From assembly GCF_018139545.1 (NCBI RefSeq), contig NZ_JAGSPJ010000005.1, positions 355,112 to 419,111 on the forward strand: a DNA stretch of 64,000 nt, written 5' to 3'. The translations under genes were made by a program, and so were the position numbers. Below are positions 1 through 8,206 of this stretch, piece by piece. Each line of letters starts with the position of its first letter. Position 1 is the stretch's first letter. Origin of the DNA: Affinundibacterium fentianense. GTDB lineage: Bacteria; Pseudomonadota; Gammaproteobacteria; Burkholderiales; Burkholderiaceae_D. The notes under the pieces were generated by a model. That model was not told the DNA's origin. It made no database searches and worked only from the letters and a program-made list of their open reading frames with translations.

Positions 1-1
1 G

Positions 2-580
2 GTACCTGGCTTGATTCCTGAATTAACTTTCTTCGATCACTTGGCGAATCGTCGTTTCCCTGTGACCGTATGGTTGCGTAAACCTGAAGAATTCAACTAC
101 ATCGTTGAACCTGATGTGTTTCATGACTTCTTTGGTCACGTACCTTTGTTGTTCAACCCTGTTTTTGCAGACTATATTCAACGCTATGGTCAAGGTGGTC
201 TGAAAGCAATGAAGCTCGGTGGTCTCGATGAATTAGCACGCTTGTATTGGTATACAGTGGAGTTCGGTTTGATCAATACCCCAGAAGGCGTGCGCATCTA
301 TGGTGCAGGGATATTGTCATCGGGTGGTGAAGTGGAATACTGTTTGACGCCAGGCACCCAATCCCGCCATATCCGTCTCGATATCGAACGTTGTTTACGT
401 ACTTTGTACAAGATTGATTCCTATCAAGAGACTTATTTTGTAATTGATAGTTTCCAACAATTGTTCGACGGTACAGCGCCAGATTTCACGCCGCTCTACG
501 AAAAATTGAAACATTTGGATGTGCTGCCGGCCAATACCTTGTTGCCACATGAAGTGGAGTTGTTGCCAGCGCCGCATTGA
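2..580 (+). CDS. phhA: Phenylalanine 4-monooxygenase, 3' part (5' cut by window edge)
   Basis: This enzyme hydroxylates phenylalanine to tyrosine with a tetrahydropterin cofactor and non-haem iron in the cytosol. The reading frame is open from base 2, so the N-terminal part lies outside the window and 192 codons remain. The iron site is visible: the HDFFGH segment supplies the two histidines, and the glutamate in YWYTVEFGL is the third ligand of the aromatic amino acid hydroxylase family. The segment IYGAGILSSGGEVEYCL is typical of bacterial PhhA. The gene ends at TGA 578-580, just before a strong hairpin terminator. The family call is firm; only the true start is unknown. Confidence 0.95.
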   Translation, partial: VPGLIPELTFFDHLANRRFPVTVWLRKPEEFNYIVEPDVFHDFFGHVPLLFNPVFADYIQRYGQGGLKAMKLGGLDELARLYWYTVEFGLINTPEGVRIYGAGILSSGGEVEYCLTPGTQSRHIRLDIERCLRTLYKIDSYQETYFVIDSFQQLFDGTAPDFTPLYEKLKHLDVLPANTLLPHEVELLPAPH

Positions 581-616
581 GTGTAGATTCAGACCTCGGC
601 AGCATCGTTTCTCCTT

Positions 617-660
617 AAAAAAAAGGTCCAATCTTTCTCTGATTGGACCTTTTTGTTTTT
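617..660. terminator. Bidirectional Rho-independent terminator after phhA
   Basis: A perfect 9-bp stem (625-633 with 641-649, GGTCCAATC) has a 7-nt loop, an A-run on its left and a T-run on its right. It can therefore end transcripts of phhA (+) and of the convergent hydrolase gene on the minus strand. Confidence 0.85.
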
Positions 661-734
661 TTGAGGGGCATTTGGGAATCGAATCCGCCCCCAATTTGCA
701 CGAACTCGCTATCAACTTGTTTTTGAGCTTTGCA

Positions 735-2648
735 CTACGGGTCTTCGTGAAGAAGCATTAACTGCAAATTCACATAACTCCCAGCAAACCATTTCACCAC
801 TAACTTCCGTTTCGCATCACCGATGCTTTCATCGCTCACATCTTTTCCGGTTCCATAGTTAATTTGCGAAAAAGCGTTCTTGTTGACGTTAAGGTAGACC
901 ACGATGCGACTACCTTTATGCAGACGCTTGCTGATCAATTTGGTTTGCGTTAATGGTAGACGAGTCACTTGATTTGGTTTTAGCAACTGTCGCTGGCTTG
1001 GGTCATGTAAATAGCTGGCGCGATCGATCACGTAGCCGAGGTGAAAATAGTGACCTTCAGGTGTCAGCTCATACAGCGTTACGCCGAAATCGAAATCGCG
1101 CTTGTTGATGCTGGCGATCAGCTCACCGCTGAATGCACCATTGAGTAAAATATCTTCCTTGAAGGGATCGCTAACAAAAATCAAGCCATTGCTGCGATCA
1201 ATATTGTTGCGCAGGATAGGGTAGGGGTAGTAATCGTTATTGCTGTTTTTTCGGTCCGCAAAATCGACGATTTGTTCGACGTAATTTTGTTGAATTTCCA
1301 AGGTTGGTGTTAAACGATGCTGCTTGTGTTTGGTATCTGGCGTCAAGTACAAACGCAGCATGTGGTCGCTCATCGCTGAGAGCGATGGTGCATGTCGCCA
1401 CTGGCTTTCACCGACGGGGAAGTAATTCACGCGATCTTTTAAGAAGCTCGGCTTTTGTTTTCCTTTGAGTACATAATCCATCCACGCGAACGTCAAAGCG
1501 TTGATGTCAAATAGTGCTGCGGGATGAATGTCCAGTTCGTTTAACTTTTTCTCCCCACCACGTTGCGCGCCAAAATGGCCATAGGGTCCGATCACCAAAT
1601 AGTGTTCCGCCTGCGGATTGTGTTGCAGATGTTGCCGCAAATAGTCGAGACTGGAGACTTGCGAGTCGTTGAAGTAGCCATCTATCGTCAACACGGGAAT
1701 CGTAATCTGAGCAAACTCTTTACCGTAGGGAGCCATATCTTGCCAATAGCGATCGTAGCTAGGGTGCTGTAACCAAGTTTGTAGCCAAGGATTGGACGTA
1801 CCATCGACTTGGTCGATTTCGCGATATGGGCGACCTGAATACCACCAGTTAAATTGCATTTCTCGGAAACGTTGGCGGTCGTCATTGGTTTTATTGTCGA
1901 GCAAGCGTTGATTGCCGACATAGAAGGCCCACTGGTAATTCGGATTGATGAAAATGTTATTTTCCATCGGCAATCCCATGCCAGGGCGGTTGGCGACAAT
2001 TGGCACGATGGTTTTCAATGCTGGGTGGAGTTGTTTGCTGGCAGCCCATTGCGTGAAGCCGTTATAGCTCCCACCCATCATTGCTACTTGACCATCGGAC
2101 CATGTCTGCTTGCTAATCCAATCGATCACCGTACGGGCGTCAGCGCCATCCGTTTCATAGGGTTTGATCGCCTCCTCACTGAGATACTTTCCTCGGCTAT
2201 ACGCGATAACACCAACGTAGCCGCGATCTGCAATATCTTTTAGTGTCTGCAAGTCGCGTTCTTGGGGTCTAGCGTAGATAGTGAATTGCAGAATCGTTGG
2301 AACAGGTGTGCTTAGATTTTTCTTCTTTAATAACATACCCGATAGTCGTGCACCATCTGCTGTATTGAAGAATAACTTATCGTTCAATTCGTAGTCAGCT
2401 CCGAGGTCGATTGGATTTTCGACTTGCTGGGCATACACATCGCGATGTATGGCGAACGTTATAAGGAGACAAGTTATTAGGCAACTAATTAGGTAACTTG
2501 TTAGGGCACTAAACCAGTAACGGGTTGGCTTATTTAGTGGCTTATTTGGCGCGCACACCCAGTGAAATTCGTGTCGACCTTGAACTGAAAATAGTCGAAG
2601 AAAGCAGTTTTGTTTTGGCAAGTCGAAGCTAGTCGGGTGGATAGACAT
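735..2648 (-). CDS. CocE/NonD-family hydrolase (X-Pro dipeptidyl-peptidase S15-like), secreted
   Basis: This is an alpha/beta hydrolase of the CocE/NonD and S15 group, whose members cleave acyl esters or X-Pro dipeptides. The substrate here is unknown. At 637 aa it has a usual length. The nucleophile is Ser194 in the GGSYNGF elbow, and a probable catalytic His lies in IGPYGHFG. A beta-rich C-terminal half (jelly-roll domain of this family) follows. Residues about 47-68 are hydrophobic and end at VYAQQ, so the protein is probably exported. The 46 residues before this segment are unusual, and a GTG at 2558 would give a more normal signal peptide. No clear ribosome-binding site decides between them. 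It is followed, in the opposite strand sense, by the phhA terminator. Confidence 0.85.
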   Translation of the reverse strand: MSIHPTSFDLPKQNCFLRLFSVQGRHEFHWVCAPNKPLNKPTRYWFSALTSYLISCLITCLLITFAIHRDVYAQQVENPIDLGADYELNDKLFFNTADGARLSGMLLKKKNLSTPVPTILQFTIYARPQERDLQTLKDIADRGYVGVIAYSRGKYLSEEAIKPYETDGADARTVIDWISKQTWSDGQVAMMGGSYNGFTQWAASKQLHPALKTIVPIVANRPGMGLPMENNIFINPNYQWAFYVGNQRLLDNKTNDDRQRFREMQFNWWYSGRPYREIDQVDGTSNPWLQTWLQHPSYDRYWQDMAPYGKEFAQITIPVLTIDGYFNDSQVSSLDYLRQHLQHNPQAEHYLVIGPYGHFGAQRGGEKKLNELDIHPAALFDINALTFAWMDYVLKGKQKPSFLKDRVNYFPVGESQWRHAPSLSAMSDHMLRLYLTPDTKHKQHRLTPTLEIQQNYVEQIVDFADRKNSNNDYYPYPILRNNIDRSNGLIFVSDPFKEDILLNGAFSGELIASINKRDFDFGVTLYELTPEGHYFHLGYVIDRASYLHDPSQRQLLKPNQVTRLPLTQTKLISKRLHKGSRIVVYLNVNKNAFSQINYGTGKDVSDESIGDAKRKLVVKWFAGSYVNLQLMLLHEDP

Positions 2649-2872
2649 GGTCTCGATTCTTTCGTCTGTTTTAGAAAAGTAAATAATTCAGAATCACAAT
2701 TTGAATCGAACTATATTGTCCCAATTAGGAGAAATTGTGGAGCAGATTACCTACATCACGCTGTCGCCCGCATGAAGGTCTATTGAGACAGGCTTACGAC
2801 GCGTTCCGCCCTTTACATCGTTTGAATGCCAATACACTTTGCTGATAAACCCGGTATTACATTTGGGTTGAG

Positions 2873-3808
2873 CTAGTGTTTTTGTAGGAATGTGAGCAAG
2901 TGTTGATGAAAAATTTCAGGTTGCTCGATATGCGGCAAGTGACCAGCTTGATCAATCTCGACGAATTCCAAGTCGGGTATCCCCTTGCGTACATTAACGG
3001 CACCAGAGATCGGCAGGGTTGTATCTTGTTTTCCCCAAACTAACAGTACGGGAGTGTGTGCCACACGGATCGATGCGTACATGGCGTTGAAATCGGCAGC
3101 CGCAAGACGCAAGGATGATCGTCTTAACGCGCGACCAAATCCTTTGTATTGCATTTGTGGGCGATAGCGCTCTGCCCAATTAGGGTACTGTTCGGGATGG
3201 AGGAAGTCGACGCTTTGGCTTTCTGCTTTTTGGGGTAGCTCATTCACTTGAAATAAATACGCGCCCAACAATGGAATGCTGCGATGCCAAACCAATTGCG
3301 CGGGTGAATTAGAGGGATCCACCAAGCTTAGACTGCGTATCTTTTCGGGAAAATGGGCGGCGTAATATGCACCGATGAAGCCGCCGAATGATAGCCCGAC
3401 CACGTCGACCTTTTGCGAAATGTTGAGTGTCGCGAGTAATTCGTTGATTTGCCGAGCATACATCGCACCGTCATACTGTGCATCTGGACGATCTGAATAC
3501 CCTCGACCAAACAGATCAAAACGAATGACGCGATAACCTGATTTGCTTAAGATAGCAAAACTTGTGTCCCAAATATAAGAAGGGACAGAAAATCCATGCA
3601 CCAAGAGGATCACGCGACCATCTTTCGGACCAGCTTCTTCGTAGTAGGTATAGCCATCGCTGAGTTGTGCGTATGTGCCACCTATCTGTTGCCTAACGGC
3701 TGAGTTTAAGTCGATTTTCTCAGGATTCCTAAATTCGTAATAAGACACGGCGGTGATAACAATCGCTGTGAGTCCGATTAAGATTTTCTGAGATAGTTTC
3801 ATCGACAT
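2873..3808 (-). CDS. Alpha/beta-fold hydrolase, membrane-anchored or exported
   Basis: This 311-aa hydrolase has an N-terminal hydrophobic segment (about residues 8-24) and then a canonical alpha/beta fold. The oxyanion-hole motif HGF is at 71-73 and the nucleophile Ser130 is in GLSFGG. A likely acid lies in VWGKQDTTLP and the His in GHLPHIEQP near the C terminus. The substrate cannot be read from the sequence; haloalkane dehalogenase-like or epoxide hydrolase-like relatives share this outline. It starts 25 bp after the end of the downstream-facing acyltransferase gene on the same strand, so it may be the last gene of a metK-divergent transcript with the two LpxL-type genes. Confidence 0.8.
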   Translation of the reverse strand: MSMKLSQKILIGLTAIVITAVSYYEFRNPEKIDLNSAVRQQIGGTYAQLSDGYTYYEEAGPKDGRVILLVHGFSVPSYIWDTSFAILSKSGYRVIRFDLFGRGYSDRPDAQYDGAMYARQINELLATLNISQKVDVVGLSFGGFIGAYYAAHFPEKIRSLSLVDPSNSPAQLVWHRSIPLLGAYLFQVNELPQKAESQSVDFLHPEQYPNWAERYRPQMQYKGFGRALRRSSLRLAAADFNAMYASIRVAHTPVLLVWGKQDTTLPISGAVNVRKGIPDLEFVEIDQAGHLPHIEQPEIFHQHLLTFLQKH

Positions 3809-3833
3809 ACCTTAGTAGGAGTGAGCGGGAACT

Positions 3834-4733
3834 TTAATGATGTGTATCTTGGAAGCGAGCCTGTGATTCCCGATAGACGTTGGATTCACCTTCTGGTCGT
3901 GTTTTAAATCGACGATGTGTCCAAAAATATTCCGCTGGCATGTGCAAGATCTCAGCCTCAATGTAACTATTCATGAAGCGGGTTGAGCTCACAATATCAG
4001 CATGGGGGTACTCGGTCCAAGCGTGATCGAATTTAACATTCCAACCGTCATAGTTTGGACGTATGCTGGCAATGACAGGGATCACCTTGGCATGCGTAGC
4101 GGCAGCAATTCGTGGTAATGCGGTCAAAGTCGCAGCTGGGACACCGAAGAATGGAACGAATTCTGCATCTTTGCGGCCAAAATCCATATCAGGCAACATG
4201 AAAAAAGGTAGGTTTTCTTTCATCGCGCGGATGATGGGTTTCACGCCTTCGGCGCGAGAAAACAGTTTGACTGGACGAAAGCGCGAACGACCACGTCGCA
4301 AGGCTTTGTCAAAGGACTTATTTCTTTGCGTTGTATAAATCGAGCAGAGTGAGGATTCCAACATGACGGCGACGCCAGCGACGTCAAGACTCACAAAGTG
4401 TGGGCACATAAAAATCGTTGGACTGCTAAGCATTTCTGCCATAGGCGCACTATATTCCACGTGAATTAGTTTGCGAAGACGCGCCTCTGATGACCACCAA
4501 AGAATACTTCGTTCCAAGACACTGCGAACATAGACTTGAAAATGGCGTCGTGTGATTTGTTTCCGTTCTTGCTCCGACATGGCAGGAAAACAAAGGCGTA
4601 AATTCGTCATGCAAATATGGCGTCGACGTTTTAGGCTCAAATAAAGTAGGCCGCCGATCAGTTCACCGATGCGCGCCAAAATCGGTAGTGGTAACCAGTG
4701 CAGCAACCACATCAAGCCGATCGCAAATCTCAT
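3834..4733 (-). CDS. LpxL/HtrB-family lysophospholipid (lipid A) acyltransferase, second copy
   Basis: Members of this family transfer a secondary acyl chain to lipid A precursors at the cytoplasmic face of the inner membrane. The catalytic HX4D motif is His112-Asp117 (HFVSLD), preceded by a hydrophobic N terminus. The frame stays open upstream to 4805, but the ATG at 4731-4733 overlaps the TGA of the upstream gene as ATGA, the classic sign of translational coupling. It also gives the usual N terminus (MRFAIGL, 299 aa). The pair probably performs two successive late acylations, or one copy has another acyl acceptor such as ornithine lipid. Which acyl chain or position it serves is not visible. 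Confidence 0.88.
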   Translation of the reverse strand: MRFAIGLMWLLHWLPLPILARIGELIGGLLYLSLKRRRHICMTNLRLCFPAMSEQERKQITRRHFQVYVRSVLERSILWWSSEARLRKLIHVEYSAPMAEMLSSPTIFMCPHFVSLDVAGVAVMLESSLCSIYTTQRNKSFDKALRRGRSRFRPVKLFSRAEGVKPIIRAMKENLPFFMLPDMDFGRKDAEFVPFFGVPAATLTALPRIAAATHAKVIPVIASIRPNYDGWNVKFDHAWTEYPHADIVSSTRFMNSYIEAEILHMPAEYFWTHRRFKTRPEGESNVYRESQARFQDTHH

Positions 4734-5590
4734 GTTGTTTCCTGCTGATTGAATTCTTCTGGTCCACTGACTCCATCCGGTTTTTTGTAGCGGTGATAGC
4801 TCCAAAAGTATTGCGATGGTGCCTCGGCAATGAGTTTTTCCATTGCACGATTGATGGCACGGGCTTGCTCGGAAGGCTCACCGTCCAGAGCCTCTTCGAA
4901 CGGCACAAATCGTTGTACAAAGCCACGACCGAAAGGCAAGCGCTCTGCATACGTCAGAATAATCGGTGCTCCGGTCATGTTGGCTAATTTTGCGGATAAG
5001 GTCATCGTGTAAGCTGGCTTACCAAAAAAATTAGCCCAAACGCCTTCGCCTTCTTGTGGAACTTGGTCAGGCAATAAACCAATCGCCTCTCCTTTTTTAA
5101 GTGCTTTCGCTAAAGCACGCACGCCAGAAAGATTCGCGGGCGCCAGTAACATCCCACTCGATGCTCGCGCATCTTCAAGTAGTGGCTTCAATGCTTCTTT
5201 ACGCGGTGGCCGATAAAGTACGGTCATTTTGGTTCGCAAGGCAATCGATTTTCCTGACAACTCAAAACAACCTAAGTGGGGAGTTAAAAACACCACGCCT
5301 TTCTTCGCATCAATCGCAGCTTGTGCGATTTCCCAGTTTTCTAGAGAGACTTTGGCGGCGAGACGCTCGTGACTACCTAACCAAATCAGGGGCAGTTCCA
5401 TGATATTTTTCCCTGCTTCACGAATCGCGCGCCCCAGATGGGGTTGAACTCCAGCTAATGCCATATTGTCACGCATACGTTGACGATAGGTAGGCGATAG
5501 CGCGTAGACTATATAGCCAAGAATGACGCCGACAAAATGTAATAGTGGCAGTGGAAAAACGGATAAAAAACGGAACAGTCGTAGCAGCAT
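4730..5590 (-). CDS. LpxL/HtrB-family lipid A acyltransferase, first copy
   Basis: This is a late acyltransferase of lipid A biosynthesis, 286 aa. It has an N-terminal membrane segment (about residues 8-30) and the HX4E catalytic motif at His105-Glu110 (HLGCFE). The later block GLLPDQVPQEGEG corresponds to the conserved acceptor-side motif of LpxL proteins. It is the first gene of a minus-strand pair, with its stop overlapping the start of the next acyltransferase. The gene is divergent from metK across 306 bp, an arrangement I know from other Burkholderiales. Confidence 0.9.
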   Translation of the reverse strand: MLLRLFRFLSVFPLPLLHFVGVILGYIVYALSPTYRQRMRDNMALAGVQPHLGRAIREAGKNIMELPLIWLGSHERLAAKVSLENWEIAQAAIDAKKGVVFLTPHLGCFELSGKSIALRTKMTVLYRPPRKEALKPLLEDARASSGMLLAPANLSGVRALAKALKKGEAIGLLPDQVPQEGEGVWANFFGKPAYTMTLSAKLANMTGAPIILTYAERLPFGRGFVQRFVPFEEALDGEPSEQARAINRAMEKLIAEAPSQYFWSYHRYKKPDGVSGPEEFNQQETT

Positions 5591-5785
5591 GAGCCAGAAA
5601 GTGGAGATGAAAATAGTAATGAAATGCTAAGGAGTATAAATGCGAGTCATATTGATACACCTCAAAAATCTAAGGCAATTCGACATGAAACCAATAAGAG
5701 GCGTAAAATAGCACATATTGGCAATCGAATGAAATTATCGATCGGTTCTGCGACATTTTTAGAATCGCGACATAAATAGGTTGGT

Positions 5786-5841
5786 TGCCCCCGCCGAGTT
5801 AAACAGACAACTTGCGAAGCGGGTTATAAATTTCGCTAAAG
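5786..5841 (+). promoter_or_regulatory. Candidate SAM-II-like riboswitch aptamer in the metK leader
   Basis: CCCGC at 5790-5794 pairs with GCGGG at 5819-5823 (P1). The segment CGAG 5795-5798, with UU 5799-5800, can pair with the AAUUUCG region 5829-5835, giving an H-type pseudoknot. Between them lies CUUGC, directly before the P1 3' strand, and after P1 come UUAUAAA and CGCUAAA (ending at 5840). From memory of the family, SAM-II (SAM_alpha) has the same order: P1, an L1 strand pairing downstream, a YYGC element, P1', a UUAAA-like A/U stretch, then CGCUAAA. P2 is imperfect here (one G-U and a mismatch or bulge). Its place before metK suits SAM feedback. A covariance-model search would decide. 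Confidence 0.6.
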
Positions 5842-5896
5842 CGTCGCAGGAAACCTTTCTGACTGCGACTTAACGTCACTTATATAGGAGCCTGCG
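5842..5896 (+). promoter_or_regulatory. Possible expression platform of the metK leader and ribosome-binding site
   Basis: GTCGCAG 5843-5849 forms a perfect 7-bp stem with CTGCGAC 5863-5869. The overlapping CGCAGG 5845-5850 can instead pair with CCTGCG 5891-5896, which lies directly between the Shine-Dalgarno AGGAG (5886-5890) and the ATG of metK. The two pairings exclude each other, as expected of a translational switch. There is no U-run after the first hairpin, so it is not an obvious terminator. This is seen pairing only; function is inferred. Confidence 0.5.
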
Positions 5897-7075
5897 ATGG
5901 CAAATGATTTTCTCTTCACTTCAGAATCCGTTTCTGAAGGTCACCCAGACAAAGTTGCTGATCAAATTTCTGATGCGATTTTGGATGCCATTTTCGAACA
6001 AGATCCTCGTTCTCGTGTTGCAGCAGAAACCCTGGTCAATACCGGTTTGGTGGTTTTGGCTGGTGAAATTACCACCAATGCACATGTGGATTATATTCAA
6101 GTTGCGCGCGATACGATCAAGCGGATTGGATACGATAATACTGAATATGGTATCGACTACAAAGGCTGCGCGGTTTTAGTCGCTTACGACAAACAATCCA
6201 ATGACATTGCGCAAGGCGTGGATCACGCGTCGGATGATCATTTAAATACCGGGGCGGGTGATCAAGGTTTAATGTTTGGTTATGCGTGCGACGAAACACC
6301 AGAATTAATGCCTGCGCCAATTTACTATTCCCATCGTTTAGTCGAACGCCAGGCACAATTGCGGAAGGACGGTCGCCTGCCATTTTTGCGTCCAGATGCA
6401 AAGGGCCAAGTCACTATGCGATATGTTGATGGTAAACCACATAGCATTGATACCGTAGTGCTGTCGACTCAACATAGTCCTGATCAGAGTGATGGCAATA
6501 AAATGAAAGCTTCGTTTGTGGAGGCCATCGTTGAAGAAATTATTCGCCCTGTGTTACCGGCTGAATGGTTGAAAGATACGAAGTTCCTGATTAACCCGAC
6601 TGGTCGCTTTGTCATCGGTGGTCCACAAGGCGATTGTGGATTGACAGGACGTAAAATTATTGTTGATACCTACGGTGGCGCATGCCCACACGGTGGTGGT
6701 GCTTTTTCAGGCAAAGATCCAACTAAGGTCGACCGTTCTGCTGCTTATGCTGCGCGTTATGTTGCAAAAAATATTGTGGCAGCTGGCTTGGCGAAGCAAT
6801 GTCAAATCCAAGTGGCTTATGCAATTGGTGTAGCACGCCCAATGAATGTGACTGTGTACACGGAAGGAACGGGCGTGATTCCGGATGAGCAAATTGCAGC
6901 TTTGGTCAACGAATATTTTGACTTGCGTCCTCGCGGCATTATTCAAATGTTGGATTTATTGCGCCCAATTTATCAAAAAACGGCAGCCTACGGCCATTTT
7001 GGTCGTGAGGAACCGGAGTTTACTTGGGAGCGTACTGATAAAGCACAGATTTTGCGTGCTGCGGCAGGTTTATAA
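5897..7075 (+). CDS. metK: S-adenosylmethionine synthetase
   Basis: MetK makes SAM from methionine and ATP in the cytosol. The 392-aa protein is full length and carries the GHPDK motif (His16) near the N terminus, the central [12 protein letters not shown] methionine/ATP loop and the [19 protein letters not shown] phosphate-binding segment. The ATG has a good AGGAG ribosome-binding site 6 bases upstream. It lies behind a structured leader that resembles a SAM-II riboswitch, so product feedback is likely. A putative zinc carboxypeptidase gene follows 88 bp downstream. Confidence 0.98.
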   Translation: MANDFLFTSESVSEGHPDKVADQISDAILDAIFEQDPRSRVAAETLVNTGLVVLAGEITTNAHVDYIQVARDTIKRIGYDNTEYGIDYKGCAVLVAYDKQSNDIAQGVDHASDDHLNTGAGDQGLMFGYACDETPELMPAPIYYSHRLVERQAQLRKDGRLPFLRPDAKGQVTMRYVDGKPHSIDTVVLSTQHSPDQSDGNKMKASFVEAIVEEIIRPVLPAEWLKDTKFLINPTGRFVIGGPQGDCGLTGRKIIVDTYGGACPHGGGAFSGKDPTKVDRSAAYAARYVAKNIVAAGLAKQCQIQVAYAIGVARPMNVTVYTEGTGVIPDEQIAALVNEYFDLRPRGIIQMLDLLRPIYQKTAAYGHFGREEPEFTWERTDKAQILRAAAGL

Positions 7076-7163
7076 ACCAATTCGAAATGGCTTGATTTTG
7101 AATCGTTTAGCGCCAGTGGTTTTGACGTCAAAGCAGATCAGTCAACTGATAAGTCGAGGAGCG

Positions 7164-8039
7164 ATGTTGCTGTTGAGCGCATCGCTCTTTTCTTTGTCGG
7201 CACACGCTGTTGAAGAGACCAGTTTTAGCCCTGGATCTGGGGTGCAAAGAAATGTCAATCACCTCAAGGCATTACAAGATTGGTGTAAGCAAGTTACACC
7301 ACGTCTGCCAAAAGTATCGTTGAATGAGTGTCGCACTAGTCGACTCCAGGTGAGCTCTGGTAAGTCGTTTAAAGGACTGCCTTTGATGACGAGAGATTTT
7401 TCGTCCGATCCTAAACTCAAACGCGCGAGAAAAGTTTTGTTGATCGGGGGCATTCATGGCGATGAAAAAACCGCGACCGCTGTGGTTTTTAAATGGCTAG
7501 AAACATTAGCAAAAAATCCCACACAAGAGTTTCAGTGGAAGGTTGCACCATTGGTCAATCCCGACGGTTTACTAGCGCCCAAAGCGACGCGTGTTAACGC
7601 GCGAGGTGTCGATCTGAATCGTAATTTTCCAACGCCCGATTGGGATAAAGAAGCGCTTAAGTATTGGGAACAAAAAACCAAAAGCGATCCGCGTCGTTAT
7701 CCAGGTAAGACTCCTGTTTCGGAACCTGAAAGTAAGTGGGTATTTGAAACCATCACGACGTTCAAGCCAGATGTGATCATTTCTGTGCATGCGCCATTTG
7801 GCGTGTTGGATTTAGATGGACCAGCACAGCCACCGACGCGATTTGGTCGACTCCACTTTAATCGTGTCGGCGTCTACGCAGGTTCGCTCGGTAATTACAG
7901 TGGGATGCATCAGGAGACTCCAGTTTTGACAATAGAACTGCCACACGCCTTGAATATGCCTAGTCCTGCTGAAACTGCACGCATTTGGTCCGATATGCAA
8001 ATTTGGATACGAAATAATGTATCGGTTCGTAAAAAGTAA
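7164..8039 (+). CDS. M14-family zinc carboxypeptidase, MpaA-like (murein peptide amidase)
   Basis: This protein resembles MpaA, which removes the terminal residue of murein peptides during cell-wall recycling. Zinc ligands are seen in IHGDE (His98, Glu101) and in ISVHAPFG, the substrate-binding block in NPDG and GVDLNRNFP, and the catalytic glutamate in TIELP. The frame extends upstream into metK. I chose the ATG at 7164 because GAGGAG lies just before it and because it starts a hydrophobic segment ending at AHA, a likely signal peptide cleaved before VEET. The n-region is short, and a TTG at 7092 would add basic residues. Export would place it in the periplasm, unlike cytosolic E. coli MpaA. 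Confidence 0.8.
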   Translation: MLLLSASLFSLSAHAVEETSFSPGSGVQRNVNHLKALQDWCKQVTPRLPKVSLNECRTSRLQVSSGKSFKGLPLMTRDFSSDPKLKRARKVLLIGGIHGDEKTATAVVFKWLETLAKNPTQEFQWKVAPLVNPDGLLAPKATRVNARGVDLNRNFPTPDWDKEALKYWEQKTKSDPRRYPGKTPVSEPESKWVFETITTFKPDVIISVHAPFGVLDLDGPAQPPTRFGRLHFNRVGVYAGSLGNYSGMHQETPVLTIELPHALNMPSPAETARIWSDMQIWIRNNVSVRKK

Positions 8040-8206
8040 GCTTTCCAAGATATTGGCTTTGACAGCTTTTTCTAAATTTTCTACGTAGTTTAGCATTGCC
8101 AAATAAACCGCTACGCGCACGGTTTATACTTTGTGCAGCTTGGACACCGTGGTAAAGCTAGGCGCTCCATGCCGTATCAAGTGGTTGACATTGAACCGAA
8201 TTTCCA

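Noticed and set aside
8059..8087. Possible promoter TTGACA with TACGTA before the S9A peptidase
   Set aside because: The -35 is perfect but the -10 is poor, so I do not annotate it.
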